Assembly (NCBI GenBank): GCA_007258455.2 | Contig: VDFB02321250.1 | Span: 1-64,000, forward strand | DNA from: Sequoia sempervirens | Lineage: Eukaryota; Streptophyta; Pinopsida; Cupressales; Cupressaceae | DNA length: 64,000 nt | Reading direction: 5' to 3' | Shown: positions 1 through 12,099 of the stretch, one piece after another | Numbering within the stretch: the first letter of the stretch is position 1 | Layout of the letters: every line of letters starts with the position of its first letter | Notes under the pieces: model-generated | The model's database searches: none | The model's input: only the letters and a program-made list of their open reading frames with translations | What the model was told of the DNA's origin: nothing | Program-made: the position numbers and the translations under genes

Positions 1-626
1 TCTTACAAGGGGTCTTCTAGAATTGTTTCTTTGATTCTGGATCTTACCATTGTTCTTTTTGTCTTCACTCTTCTCTAGTTCATTGATCTTCTTTACATTT
101 GGTGTTTGATCTACTTTTGAGCTTTCTCCTTTCTCAAGTCCCAAACCACCTTTGTCTTTAGATGCTTTTGGCTTGCAATCAACTCATCAAGCATTATAGA
201 ACTTGTCTTGAATTTCTCTTCATGAATTATTGCTTTCTCCAGATCTGATCTCAGATTTACCACTTCTTGTCTAAGCCTCATGCATTCATTAGATTTCCTT
301 TTTTCCATTTCATTCAGACATTCCTCAATTCTTTTCTCTTCTCCCACTTGCACTTTCAGTTCAGTGATGTCTTCATTTGATTTCTTCAATTGTTCATTGA
401 CCTCCTTATGCCTTTCTCTAAACTTCTTGATTTGCTCTCTCAATTTTTTGATGCATTCATTTGCTTCTTTATGATTTTTCTTCAGATCTCTATTTTCACC
501 TTCAACTTTATTAAGATCTTCAAGAGTGGCTTTGAGTTATCCATTTTTTTCAAGAATGTAATCTTCTTTTGTGTATTCAATAGTAGGAATCTCTTTTGGA
601 GGAGTAGGAAACTTTCTATCAGCCAT
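1..626 (-). pseudogene. copia-type gag remnant with coiled coil
   Basis: Reading leftward from an ATG at 626, the frame starts MADRKFPTPPKEIPT and soon meets a stop. Coding-like sequence resumes as a Lys/Glu-rich coiled coil (open frame 443-111) and ends near a stretch like SIMLDELIASQKH. Plant Ty1/copia Gag proteins often have a coiled coil followed by a motif of the type 'KLDEMLSSQK', so I read this as the C-terminal half of a degenerate gag. It lies just downstream of a primer-binding-site-like sequence and an LTR-like block on the same strand. No protease, integrase or RT is visible before the window edge. It is broken by at least one stop and is not a host gene. The family call is moderate and rests on the coiled coil plus context. 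Confidence 0.5.
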
Positions 627-672
627 GTGTTCAATCTCCAAGATCTCCCCAAAGCGGTCAAGCTACTTCTAG

Positions 673-692
673 GGATCCAAACTTTGATACCA
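673..692 (-). other. primer binding site of the left copia-like element
   Basis: On the minus strand this reads TGGTATCAAAGTTTGG, close to the usual plant initiator-Met-tRNA primer site TGGTATCAGAGC. It lies 2 nt inside the LTR-like end at 695 and upstream of the gag remnant, as expected for a minus-strand element. Confidence 0.55.
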
Positions 693-694
693 AT

Positions 695-1629
695 TGTTGA
701 AAACTTGTGATACTAAGAGGGGGGTGAATCAATATCCTATTAAACCATCTAATTACCAAAGCATATTTGACCGTTATAAGGGATGAAAGCATGAAAACAT
801 TTACAACATCACATAACACATGAACACTAGGAATTTTACATGGAAAACCCAAAATGGGGAAAACCACGGGGAGGATTAGCTCATAATATATTATAATTGG
901 TTATAAGATATTACAAAAAGGCTCACTGCTAGGTGGACTCATTATCCAAGTGAACTCACTACTCACAAATAAAAGAAAGAGAGAAAGAAGGTTGGTGGCT
1001 ACACAACCAAGATTTTAACCGATACAAAATGCATCTATCATATGCTAGATTTAGTTCCTTTGAAGCTCAAAACACTTACTTAACACTCTTCATTCAACTC
1101 AGATCACAAATCTCTACTTGTCTTTGCATTCACACACCTTTTCTCAACTTTCACAACTCATTCACCCAACTTTGCTTATTTTCGCATCACTGCTTGTATT
1201 TAAATCATGTACACATTCAAATTCCTATATCCTCAAACTCAAAAAAACCTCGTATATATAGCAAACTTCCTCGCAAACATCAATTAGGTTGACCTAATTA
1301 GATGTAGCCCTAAAATATACAAAATGTTCCTTGTTGACACCTAATTCAAATCAAAATGTCTTCATTCCAAAACAACATGTAATATAGGTTGGCATGGACC
1401 TATAATAGCTCAATCTTACATTTGCATCACATATTTAATCTTTGCAACCTTTTACTTACATTAGGTCAGCCAGGCATAGGACCTAAAAGCAAAATACTCA
1501 AATTGTTCATCACCATAGGACACGAGGACCACAAAAAGTCACGCCAATTGGAAAAAAAATACTTTAACGCCTGTTAGAATTCTCCCAAAATTGCAAGGTC
1601 TAACTCAAATCCGCGGAGGAGTGTTGACA
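695..1629 (-). repeat. putative 5' LTR of the left copia-like element
   Basis: In plus-strand view the block begins TGTTGAAAACTTGTG directly beside the PBS. The proposed far end is TGTTGACA near 1629, so on the minus strand the LTR would run TGTCAACA...TTCAACA. The PBS-side boundary is fairly clear. The far boundary is a guess, because no target duplication or second LTR is visible. The sequence GGAGGAG just before 1622 could instead be the polypurine tract of a plus-strand element starting there. Confidence 0.4.
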
Positions 1630-2010
1630 AGATAAGTCATAGACAATACACAAAAAAATTGTGTAAACCTTATATGTCGATCTTTTGTGACTTGTATCTT
1701 TCAAACCACTTATCCAAATCAAGTGAAATTTTGAATGAAGATGTTATTGATAGTCATAAACAACATATTAGAATTGCAAAAGTAAACCTCCAAGGGTGAA
1801 CGAATGCAGACCAAAATACCATAGGGCTTTGTGTACTAAATTTGTAGGTGTGGACTCTTATAAAAAATACTTAACTGTTTCTATGTGCGGATCAAACCCT
1901 CTTGAAAAATGTCTCTTCTACAATCATACTTAATACATTGTTGACATCCATCATGTAATGTTGACATCAATGACAACTCATTAATGACAACCTTCTTCAT
2001 TCTATCAACA
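1630..2010. other. no gene seen
   Basis: AT-rich sequence between two retroelement remnants. I see no coding frame or structured repeat that I can support. Confidence 0.5.
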
Positions 2011-3575
2011 TTGGAGCCCACATAGAAGGAGAGAAGAGGGGAATTAATTTGGTGGAGGAGGTCGGGCTATGATGGGCATGATTCCATAAGGGGAAGGATG
2101 AAGAGGTTGCAATGTTGTTGGAGGAATATAATGAGTGTTCTAGAAAGATGTTGGAAAAAGAGAAAGAAGACATAACCCTGTGCACATTTCACAACGATGG
2201 AGTTCGCTGCAGATTGTTCACAATCTCGAAGGGTGATTCTATCACTCAACTACAATATTTCTACCCAACATGTCTAATGTAGGAGCAGATGGGTGCATGT
2301 GCAATCAACATCACCCAAAAATAATTTTAACTGTTTGTTTCAGTTTTGGTTTGTTTTAGTCATGTTTGGCATCTCTCAACATAAGGAACTCAGTTTTGTA
2401 GTCAAACTGTCAATTTGAAGTTTTTGCTTAAATGACATTTTTAGGCTCCAAAAGTAGTTTTCAAAATTTATTTTTGAAAAGTTACATGTAAGCCCTTGAG
2501 TAAAATACTTTTGCCAGAGAATTCTTGGAGGTACCACGTGAAATGTGAAAAAAATCGAGGTCATTTCTTTCCTAGTTTGTGATATTTTAAAGTCAAAAGT
2601 CTATTAAAAAATATCAATAGTTTATAAAAAGTTTTAAAATCTCAAGATTCTAGAGGGTTGGAGTGAAATAATTTTGCAGGGAACCTAGCGACATCATCCC
2701 AAGCCTACTCGCAAAATTTCATGCAATTCAGAGAAGTTTGAATTTTTCACTTGTTAGTGCCCAATTCCACACTCCCTGCACATAACGATAAGACAAAATA
2801 AAATTTCTTCTCCAAATTGACTATGCAACTTCATAAGAAAAAAAAAGAGAAATAATAATTAAAAATGTAGATTGAAAATGAAGAGGAGTTGAAGGGTCTA
2901 TGCTGTAAGGAGAATTTTAAAAAATAAAAATAAAAGAATGTAAAAAGGTTGCAACAAGGGGATGCTAGGAGAAAAATAGTGGCAACCAACAAAAGGGTAA
3001 GGGGCTGCAGAGAAGTTAAGGAGAATAGGGGTTGCATAAGAAAAGAAGAGAGGATTGAATAAGCAACATAGAAAAAAGAGGTGTGGGAGAACTCTTGTAG
3101 CAGAGAGAGGAGAGAGCTACACAAAGAGGGAAGAATAATGTTCGGGTAAAAAGAAAATGCAGATTTAGAGAGTAAGGGGCATCATCATATATTGGAATTT
3201 AAGTTGTATACAACAACAAAATGGATTGCAGATGGGTCGAGTTTTTTAGAGAAGATAAAATATATGTAGATGAGAGGTGGTTGGTGGTAAAGGGGTAGAG
3301 TAAAGGTGAAGAACACAGTGATGTTTATGCAGCAAATTTAATTTAATTGCCAGTTAGTAAAGCTTATATGCCTATGAATAATAATTGTGTAATCAATCAA
3401 TACAATTGAAATGCATTTGAAGGCATATCATTTAATCAGATGTAGTATGGCTATAGTAATTTAGTGGATTAAAATTTAAAGTTTTCTTCTTTGGTTTAGT
3501 GTAAATTCAATTGATTGATTGACAAATGAAGATGCCAATTCAATGATTTAACAAAGGTTAGTTTTGTTGTCTGCA
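2011..3575 (+). repeat. 5' LTR of the non-autonomous element
   Basis: It begins TTGGAGCCCACA and ends TTGTCTGCA just before the PBS. It aligns along its whole length with 4528-6109. Minus-strand open frames inside it (for example 3124-2831) are Phe/Leu/Ser low-complexity translations of A-rich DNA and are not treated as genes. Confidence 0.6.
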
Positions 3576-3579
3576 CCAA

Positions 3580-3597
3580 TTGGTATTAGAGTGAGGA
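3580..3597 (+). other. primer binding site
   Basis: TTGGTATTAGAGTGAGG lies a few bases after the 5' LTR. It differs by one base from the standard initiator-tRNA primer site over its first 12 nt. It fixes the plus orientation of this element. Confidence 0.6.
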
Positions 3598-4527
3598 GTT
3601 ATGAGCATGTGGACAAACCATCAAACATGAGGCGGTTCGCACCAAGACCTACGGGTAGAGAAGTGCGAGAAGTGGTAGAAAAGAAGCTCGTGAGGGTTGT
3701 CGTAGGTAAAAGGAGTCCTGAGCAGTGAGAGAGCTTGAAGCTGTGAAATAATATGTTTTGTAGATTGAGAGTGATGGCAAATTACATAAGGTGATAATTG
3801 TGGAAGATTACAACAAACAAGATGGGATGGGTCATGAGGAGACCCATGTGAAATTTGTTTTGGGAGCAGTATTGGGAGAATGTAGATAATAAGAAGTTTG
3901 AGAAGATGGAACAAATGACTTGTGAGGAAGTGGGAAAAAACAAGGCGAGGATCGAGAAATCATAAAAGAATGTTGGGAAAAGTGAGAGGAAAGCAGTGAG
4001 GAAAAGTGAGAAGAAGAACAAGAAAAACAACTTGAGATGGAAAGAGGAAGATGTGAAAGTAGCCCCTATTGAAGAAGTTGCATCAAAGTCATGCGATGAG
4101 GAAGGCATGGAGGAAAAGGAAGAAAAGAAAGAAGTGAGCAATGGAGAGGTTGCAATGAATGGCGAAGGTAAAGAAGATTTGTTGGCGCAAATGCTAGTGA
4201 TTGAAGAAGAGTGGATGTCGAAGCTCACTATTGCAGTGAAAGAGGAAGCAAAAGATATTGGGACAACAAATATTCATGAGGTAAATTTTAATTATAAATT
4301 TAGTTTTGATGATTGTTTTCCTTCATTTATGAAAGAAGAGGAGGATATAGAGCAAGATAAGGGTTCACAGATGGAAAATTTTAGTTTCCATGAAGTAGTA
4401 GAGGTAGATTGGTATGAGGATGCATATGTAGTTGTAGATTGGTGGATGGGTAATCCATTTTTTGCAAGTCAAAACTATAGAGGATACTACAGGTGATGTT
4501 TGGTGGAAGTGGTTAGTTGGTGGTGGG
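3598..4527 (+). other. internal region with a Lys/Glu-rich ORF
   Basis: The centre of the non-autonomous element. The longest frame (3996-4496) is open for 166 codons but opens with GTG rather than ATG. It is very rich in Lys and Glu (for example KKNKKNN and EEKEEKKEV), followed by an acidic, aromatic tail. It has no retroviral zinc knuckle, protease or RT motif. It could be a decayed structural protein or simply purine-rich DNA that stays open by composition. A separate translated stretch upstream (about 3604-3720) is Arg/Val-rich. I do not recognise the product. The antisense frame 4228-3782 is judged a shadow. Confidence 0.35.
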
Positions 4528-6109
4528 TTGGAGCCCACAAAGACAGAGAGAAGAGGGGAAGTAATTTGGTAGAGGAGGTCAGGCTATGGTGGACATGGAT
4601 CCACAAGGGGAAGGACGAAGAGGGTGCAACATTGTTGGAGGAATATGGCGAGTGTTCCAAAAAGATGTTAGAAAAAGAGAAAGAAGACATTACACTGTGC
4701 ATATTTCACAATGATGGAGTTTGTTGTAGATTGTTCACAATCTCAAAGGGTGATTCTATCACTCAACTTCACCATTATGAGCTTATGCGTGAATTTAATC
4801 TTTCTACTTGGCATGTCTGATGTAGGAGTACCCTAGTGCATGTGCAATCAACATCACCCAAAAATAATTTTAGTTGTTTGTTTCAGTCAATTTTGGCATC
4901 TCTCAACATAAAGAACTTAGGTTTTGTGCGTGCTCAAACTGCCAATTTGAAGTTTTTGCTTAAACGACATTTTTAGGCTCCATAGGTAATTTTCAAAAAT
5001 TATTACTGGAAAACTTGTGAGGCCTCAAGTAAAATAATTTTGTAAGGGAATTCTTAGAGGTACCACATGGAATGTGAAAAAAAATCAATGTCATTTCTTT
5101 CCTAGTTTGTGATATTTTAAAGTCGAAAGTCTATTAAAAAATATTGACATTTTATGAAAAGTTTAAAAATCTCAAGATTTGAGAGGGCTAGAATGAAATT
5201 GTTTTGCATGGAACATGGGGACATCATATTGAGCCTACTCACCAAATTTCATGCAATTTAGAGAAGTTTGAATTTTTCACATGTTAGTGCCCAATTTTGC
5301 ACTCCCCACACAAACGATAATTCACAAAATAAAATTTCTTCTCCAAATTGATTATGCAACTTCATAAGAAAAAAAAGAGAAATAAAAATAAAAATGAAAA
5401 TTGAAAATGAAGAGGATTTGAAGGGTCTACACTCGAAGGATAATTTTAAAAAATTAAAAGAAAAGAATGTAAAAAGGCTGCAACATGGGGATGCTAGGAT
5501 AAAAATAGTGGTGACCAACAAAAAGATAAGGGGATGCGTAGAAGTTAAGGAGAACAAGGTTTGCATAAGAAAAGAAGAGATGAGTGAATAAGAAGCACAA
5601 AAAAGAGGCGTGGGAGAACTCTCACAACAAAGAGAGGAGAGAGCTGCACAGAGAGGGAAGAATAATGTTCGGGTAAAAAGAAGACAATGCAGATTTAGAG
5701 AGTAAAGGGCATCACCATATATTGGCATTTTAGTTGTATGCAGTAACAAAATAGATTGCAAATGGGTTGAGTTTGTTAGAGAATATAAAATATATGCAGA
5801 TGAGAGGTAGTCGACAGTAAAGGGGTAGAGTCAAGGCGAAGAACGCAATGATGTTTATGCAACCAATTTAATTTAATTGCTAGTTAGTAAAACAAGTATA
5901 TGCTTGTGAATAATAATTGTGTAATCAATCAATACAATTGAAATGCATTTGAAGGCCAATATCATTTGATCAGATATACTATGACTATAACAATTTAGTG
6001 GATTGAAATTTAAAGTTTTCTTCTTTGGTTTAGTGTAAATTCAATTGATTGATTGATAAACGAATATGTCAATTCAATGATTTAGTAGAGGTTAGTTTTT
6101 TTGTGTGAA
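4528..6109 (+). repeat. 3' LTR of the non-autonomous element
   Basis: It matches 2011-3575 from TTGGAGCCCACAAAG through the GGTTAGTTTTT tail. Scattered base changes and short indels show that the two copies have been diverging for a long time. Confidence 0.6.
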
Positions 6110-8947
6110 CCATATGTAGATCATGTTACTCGTAGATAATTTTTAGTTAGATGTATATATTTAATATCATATTATAGATTATATCATGTTGGTTGTTTAT
6201 ATATGTGCTTTGGCTATCCTTGTATTGTGTAAACATGTTTGATGTTTTAATTGAGTGTGTATGCACAAGTTCCTTAATGGAGATTAATTTGGAGATGATT
6301 GGCTTGGTAAATATATGCTATTTAAATTCCTCATCTCACTCAACTGTGAGTTGTGAGATGTGCCCTATATAGCCTTATTAATCCTTTATTTGAATTAGTG
6401 TTGATTATTATGAGTTCCTATGTTGAAAAATCATAAAACATGCCTTGATTCCTATATACTTGGTTTGGATAAGATTGATGTCCTTTGACAAACATGCTTC
6501 CTTTTGTGTCAAAGTCTATGCCTCTAGAGGAAATAAATATTCTCTTGCAAGACTAGGTTGAGATTGTGATTCTCTCTACCATTTGACCTCCTAGTTAGAC
6601 ATTCCTTATGGTTTGGATGTTGTTTTCACATTATTTAGGATATGTGTATATTGGTTTGTTTTATGGGATGAAATTGACATCACATTATAGAGTGTTATTG
6701 CATTATGTTGTGACATGTTTAGTGCATAGGTGTGTATTGTTAAAATTGTATCATGAAATTCTTGTTTATCTATTCTTTCTATTGGGTGTGTTTGTGTAAT
6801 GTTCTCTAGTTTTCTATATGTTTATATGATCATTCCTTTCTAGAATTCACATGCTTTTATATTCTCCAAGCAGCTCTAATTATAGAAAATCTTCTTGCTT
6901 TCATCACTTAATTGAGAATATCTAATTAAATATAATATTTCAATTCTTAAATACTCTCTAAATTAAAAATATATAATAATTAATTCATATTTTCTTTTTT
7001 CTAATAATTATCTTTATTCAATTCTAATTTGGATTTTTATTTTATTCCAATATTAAAGAGTATGATTTCTTTATTTAATTTATTCATTTGTAGACAATGA
7101 ATAAATTAAATCCTTATATTTTTCAAGTCAATATTATTTAGACTAATTATTTTAGGCGATTGGTCCATAAACCCTGCTAAGTTCACCTAAACTTGACATG
7201 TTTTCATGGTAGAAATTATTTTTAACAATTGGAAAGATAGAAAATCTACTACATACTTTAGTTGTTGAACTACTATGCATTTCTCTTTATGCTAACATTA
7301 TGATTTATTCTAATATTCTCTTGTATATATAGGTGCAAGAAAACAAAGTTGCACTTGAAGTCGTACATCTCCAAATACTTTTGGACTAGTAGGGTAATAC
7401 CCTATGTATGGTTGCTAGAGTTCCATTAATTCCACCCTCTAGGAGGGGCACTCCCCTCCTTGTAGATGTCAATGAGGATGTAGTCAAAATGGCCTTGGTG
7501 GACTTAACTCTTAGTCATATGCTTCCCAACCCCCTTTGAGAAGAGCTAGCAATTTATCTACTTACAATTGGTCTTAACCATCTTGACTACCTTCGACCTC
7601 TTTGTGAGCCTCATGATCAAGGTGTCTTTGAATGCTAGATATTGGAAAATTTCCTTGCCTTTCTTTGACTATATCTCCTATTCGTGAGAGTCAAACTCCT
7701 GCTAAAGAAGATATTCTTGATGTTTGGGGAAACCCAAATAACCATGGTCCTCCAACACCTCCAAGTGCTTTAGCTCTAGCTATTTAATGACTGTTTTTTG
7801 TTTCTCTTTTTGGTTTTGTTTGTCTAAGGCTTGACGTGGCATGAACTTTTGGGATGTGACTTTTTCCACCTACCTTTTTTTTATGGATATATGCAATATA
7901 AATATTTATACAAATTAATATAAGACACTTATTCGTAAAAAAACTAATTAATATTTATTTTATATTAATTTAATTATATTCTTTAATTCATTATATAAGT
8001 TTATTCCTTCACAATCTAAGGTTAGGTGTTTACACACTTCATAGATCAAATTTAGTTTACCCTTTCCTTAGTATTTGTTCCTAAACATCATAAGCTTGAC
8101 ATGCTTTGGTAGTATTTGTTAGACAATAGTAATTTATATAACTCAACATTAAATTAATATATATAGTACAAAGAAATTAATTGAATCAATAGAATAATAG
8201 TCAAGTAAGTGTTACAAACCTATATCCAAATTACAATGGGATGGAAAAAACATTAATAAGTCAAAGTATCAAAAGAGATCTTAAAAATAAGATATTATAA
8301 CATTTCACACATTAAGTTGACATATAACGATAATGATCAAGTATAAAGACTAAGATCAATCCTAAATTTGAATTTGTAAATATGAATCAAATTAGTTGTG
8401 CAACTATAAATTTGATACATACATAGAAATAAATAAATTAGCAATCAAAACTATTGGAAATGCAAATACAAACCAAATTAATTGTGCAATCATAAATCTA
8501 ATGCATAACAAAAATATATAAATTAACATATCAAAACTATCTTTTAAAATGAATACAAAACAAAATATATACACATCCAAACTAAATATCAACCATCAAC
8601 AAAAATTTATCATTTACACATTTATCATTACATTAAAAACACAGAATTAAAATAAATTAATTCTGATGATGGATCACATAATATGATCCTAAATGTTAAT
8701 CCAAAAACAATCACACAATTTAATCCAGAAATAAATTAACCCAATACACAAAAACAAACCCAAAAAAAAAAGAGCAATTTCTAACATTTTAAATATTAAT
8801 TTGTTAATGCGGTTCCAAACTGCCTATGATGAAATAAACTGAACAAACACCAAACAAGTGATAATAGCGATAATTTACCTGTGAAATGGAAGGATAAGCG
8901 AAAATAAAATAGGAGGCGAAGCTGTAGTTTGTGTGGAGGTGAGGAGA
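6110..8947. other. AT-rich flank upstream of exon 1, no gene seen
   Basis: About 2.8 kb of AT-rich sequence with long A/T runs (about 6900-7150 and 7870-8800). Open frames here are short and of low-complexity composition. The promoter and 5' UTR of the methylthiotransferase gene should lie in the last few hundred bases, but I could not pick out a convincing TATA box or transcription start. Confidence 0.5.
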
Positions 8948-9273
8948 ATGACATCCATTACTCATACTTTTCCTCTCAACTTCCATCTGCCGAAAATGTC
9001 TATACTAAATCACACTTGCATCAAACCGGTCTTCCTTCAGAATCAACACACACAACAAAATTGGCGAAGTTTAATAGTTGGCTGGAAGGCTCCTATAACT
9101 GTTACATCTTCACATGTTATAAGATCCACAGTCAATTCTAAACGCCTATTTTTAAAGTATTTATCCAACTCACAGTTGCAAAAGTCTAAGAAGAAGAAAG
9201 CTGGCCCTGATTTGCATTATTTTGTTTTAAAAGCTCAAGCTCAGGCTTCAAATCAGCTTTCCTCAGAAATCGA
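8948..9273 (+). CDS. exon 1 of organellar MiaB/CDK5RAP1-like gene (targeting peptide)
   Basis: The ATG at 8948 opens a frame of 108 codons plus 2 nt. The frame ends at a strong donor, GTAAGT, at 9274. The translation starts MTSITHTFPLNF and is rich in Ser, Thr, Asn, Lys and Arg. It has no Asp or Glu over roughly the first 80 residues, as expected for a mitochondrial or plastid targeting peptide. A basic KSKKKK run follows. The exon ends in phase 2, and the next good coding exon on this strand (28150) begins with the single base that completes a Glu codon, so the frame carries through. Earlier GTG/TTG codons at 8929-8933 are rejected as starts. Targeting peptides diverge fast, so exon 1 is assigned by strand, phase and composition rather than homology. 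It could belong to another gene. Confidence 0.55.
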
Positions 9274-9802
9274 GTAAGTACGAAATGGCCTTTTTCTTTT
9301 TCTCTAATTCTATAAATGTAAACAAATGCTCAATCCCTCCACATTATTTCCATTCATTGTTCGAATCCTTGGGCTGTTATTGCAGATACATTTAAACCTT
9401 ATGTTTCTGGCACTGTCTGCTAGGATTAGGGTTTAGTTGAAAATCGCAAGGTTTTGCTTATTGTTTTACTTTTACTTACGGTTTAGTTTGTTTTATCTTA
9501 TACAGCTTGCAAATATTTATCTCGTAATTGCCATAGTTTACCAATTTAGCTTTGATTATTTGAAATGCTTGCAAATGTGTCTTCCAAAAGACAGAAATTG
9601 CCTTCAAATATTTCTCTGGGAAACACTAGACATGGCAGTATAGACAAGCCAAATAATTAAAAATCATTATGCAAACAGAAAACCCCTAGCTAAATGGAGC
9701 CAAGGCAAGGAGGCCAAAGGAGGACATAGATGGAAGTCTAGAATGGAAAAACAACCAACCATGCCGATTTGGGATTTAATGGTGTACTTGGGAGAATGAA
9801 TT

Positions 9803-10030
9803 GGGTTAAGAGGGCTTGACTGAACAAACCTGCGAGGAATCATGGTATCTCTCGGATCTGACAGTGTCCTTAAGAGGTTGAATTGGATTTAGAGAGCTTG
9901 ACTGAATAATCCTGGGAGGAATCACTCTATTTCTGGGATCTGATATTATTGTTAGGAAGAAAATTGTGTCAAGAGGGCTTGTCTGAATGATCCTGGGAGG
10001 AATCACCGTATTTCTTGGCGCAGTCTCTAA
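9803..10030. repeat. three-copy tandem repeat, period about 81 bp
   Basis: The core AGGGCTTGACTGAA recurs with variants at 9811, 9893 and 9973. Each copy is followed by a version of CCTGGGAGGAATCA. Copies are imperfect, with periods of 82 and 80 bp. No coding potential is supported. Confidence 0.7.
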
Positions 10031-10871
10031 TATCCACAACTGACAATCCTCCAATGTAGAGAAAGAATGGTTTTATCGGCTCCCGTAGTTTGGATTGTTA
10101 ACTAGAAGATTAGCTGATCCCTTATGTTGAAAAGTAGCCTAGCATAGCAGCAAAGATCGTTCGCAGAAATAAATTGGGAAACCAAAATATACTTGTTTCT
10201 TCGAAAAATTGGAATTTAATCAGGAAAAAATGGATTTTCAAAATTTTTAGAAAACCACAGACAAAAAGAAAAAACTTATATTTTTTAAATTTAAAGGCAT
10301 AATCAATGCATAGAGATATTGAAAGCAAATAAAAATAAGAGTTTATCCTATGAATATTGGAATATGGGTGTAATAAATGATGAACATGTGTGTAAATGAG
10401 AGAAAATAGATATGGATAAGGGTTAGGTTTGAACTAAACTTAATGCAAAAGTCTGTCACTTGTCAATATGTAATTTTAATTGAGATGTTTCATAAAACTT
10501 GGCTTAAGACTAAATGGGAATTGGCATGGGTGGAGACACCTCAAATTTACCATTAATTTTTTGGTCTTACTAATCTTCCACAGATTAATTAAATAAGCAA
10601 CTATTTAATTAATTATCACCATAATTAACTAGTCGACCACCTTCCCGTAATTAATTAATTAAATTATTATTAAATTACCCTTGACAAGTAATTAATTTAA
10701 TAAATTAATCAATCCATGATTAGTTAATTAGTTAATACTAAAGACTAAATTAATCCCTCCTAACATTTCTTCTAATTTAATAATCCACATCATCCACAAT
10801 CCTTGTCCTTTTAATCCTAATCATTTAATCCATTTACATGGATCTTAATCTTGATTGTTTTCCTCTTGCCA

Positions 10872-12074
10872 TGTAATGTCCCCTTTTGGGATGACCATAA
10901 TTCTTGCCCTGATTTTCTGAAGATATCCTTTAACGATGGTTTAGTGTTTAGACTATATTCTTTTTCTCCTTTTCCTGATCAATCCTATCAATCATAGGAT
11001 AAAAACATTCATAAATCTATTCATTTTTATATCAAATAATCACAATTACTTATAAGGCTCGATAATTGCATCAAGCATCATTATTGCAAAATCGTATATA
11101 TATATAAAATTATATAATTATATTTACTTCCCTATTTATATTCTTGTCAATGATACTTATTTCAATATATGCATTCTCCTGCTGTAGTTTCCAAATTTCA
11201 GTGAATACTAGTGTGTTTCTCCATCTCTCTCTCATGCTCATAGCCTACTAATGTATCGGCTGTTTGTAGCCAGAAATATTCCTTTATTCCAATCTGCTGT
11301 TCTTTCTCCTATATCTGCATTACAAATCTGCATACATCTGCCTTACAAATCTATATACACTCTTATATATGGCACCTATATATATCTGTATTTATCTTTT
11401 CCATATCTGCCCTGTCTTAATTTCTCAATCCCATCTGTATATCCCTTATTGTTTTCCTCCTCCCTCTTTTTGTATTCCCATATCAACTGAAGAGACATAG
11501 CTTTTGAAATAGATATCTCCCTTGAAAGAGACATGTCTTTTAACATTAATCGCTTGATTTCAACGTTTGTTTATATTAATCTTAAATTGCTGCTTTTCAA
11601 TTGCTGTTCATACATTAAACTTTAAATGGAATCGCTGCCTTCTATATGATATCGCTGCTTTTAATACTTAATCATAGTCAAAACTCTTAATAAATTTCCA
11701 TCGCTGCCTTTTGTGCATGAAGCCTTTATTTAAAGGATGCCCATAATCAGATATATTAATATCTGATTTGATAATGATATTTAACAGTTAAAATAATAAC
11801 AATAATATTTGAGATTGTCTTTAATTATATTTATTTTATTTGTTATTATTATTTTTGATATTAAGTTATTTAATACTAGAATATAATAACAAATAATTTG
11901 TCAATATATTATTATTATATTTTTTATTTCATATTTATATATTTTTATATTGATATCAGATATGGTACATATTTATTTTATATTTAATATTAATATTGCT
12001 ATTTATTTTATTTATTAATTTATTTGTATTTTAACACTTGGTCTTTATGGTATTGCTATTTCAGGGACATGACA
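10872..12074 (+). repeat. solo LTR with target-site duplication
   Basis: The block begins TGTAATGTCCCC and ends GGGACATGACA, so its ends form an imperfect inverted repeat with TG...CA. It is flanked by the same five bases, TGCCA, at 10867-10871 and 12075-12079. There is no internal region, so this is a solo LTR left by recombination. It contains several ATCGCTGC motifs and AT-rich tracts. Its 5' part resembles the reverse complement of the block at 22177-24181, so the two belong to one family. Orientation is taken from TGTAATG as the start, and the palindromic ends make that uncertain. Confidence 0.75.
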
Positions 12075-12099
12075 TGCCATGTGTCCTCATTCCCCCCAT

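Larger units (their letters stand above)
2011..6109 (+). mobile_element. old non-autonomous LTR retrotransposon
   Basis: Two direct repeats of about 1.57 kb (2011-3575 and 4528-6109) flank a 0.95 kb centre. Both begin TTGGAGCCCAC and can be aligned along their length with many substitutions and small indels. A PBS-like sequence follows the first repeat. A G-rich stretch (GGTGGTGGG) precedes the second, as a polypurine tract should. No gag-pol domain is recognisable, so any movement would have relied on another element's enzymes. I could not find a clear target-site duplication. The divergence between the LTRs says the insertion is old. Confidence 0.65.

Noticed and set aside
3782..4228. A 148-codon minus-strand Ser/Phe-rich frame
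   Set aside because: It is the antisense of the Lys/Glu-rich ORF; low-complexity Ser/Phe is the expected shadow.
5258..5761. A 167-codon minus-strand frame, with a related frame at 2831-3124
   Set aside because: Both lie in the two LTRs of the same old element and translate A-rich DNA into Phe/Leu/Ser-rich low complexity. Similarity comes from the LTR duplication. The frames are broken differently.
8929..9141. A second frame overlapping exon 1
   Set aside because: It has a non-ATG start and no continuation at the donor. The 8948 frame ends at a GTAAGT with matching phase.
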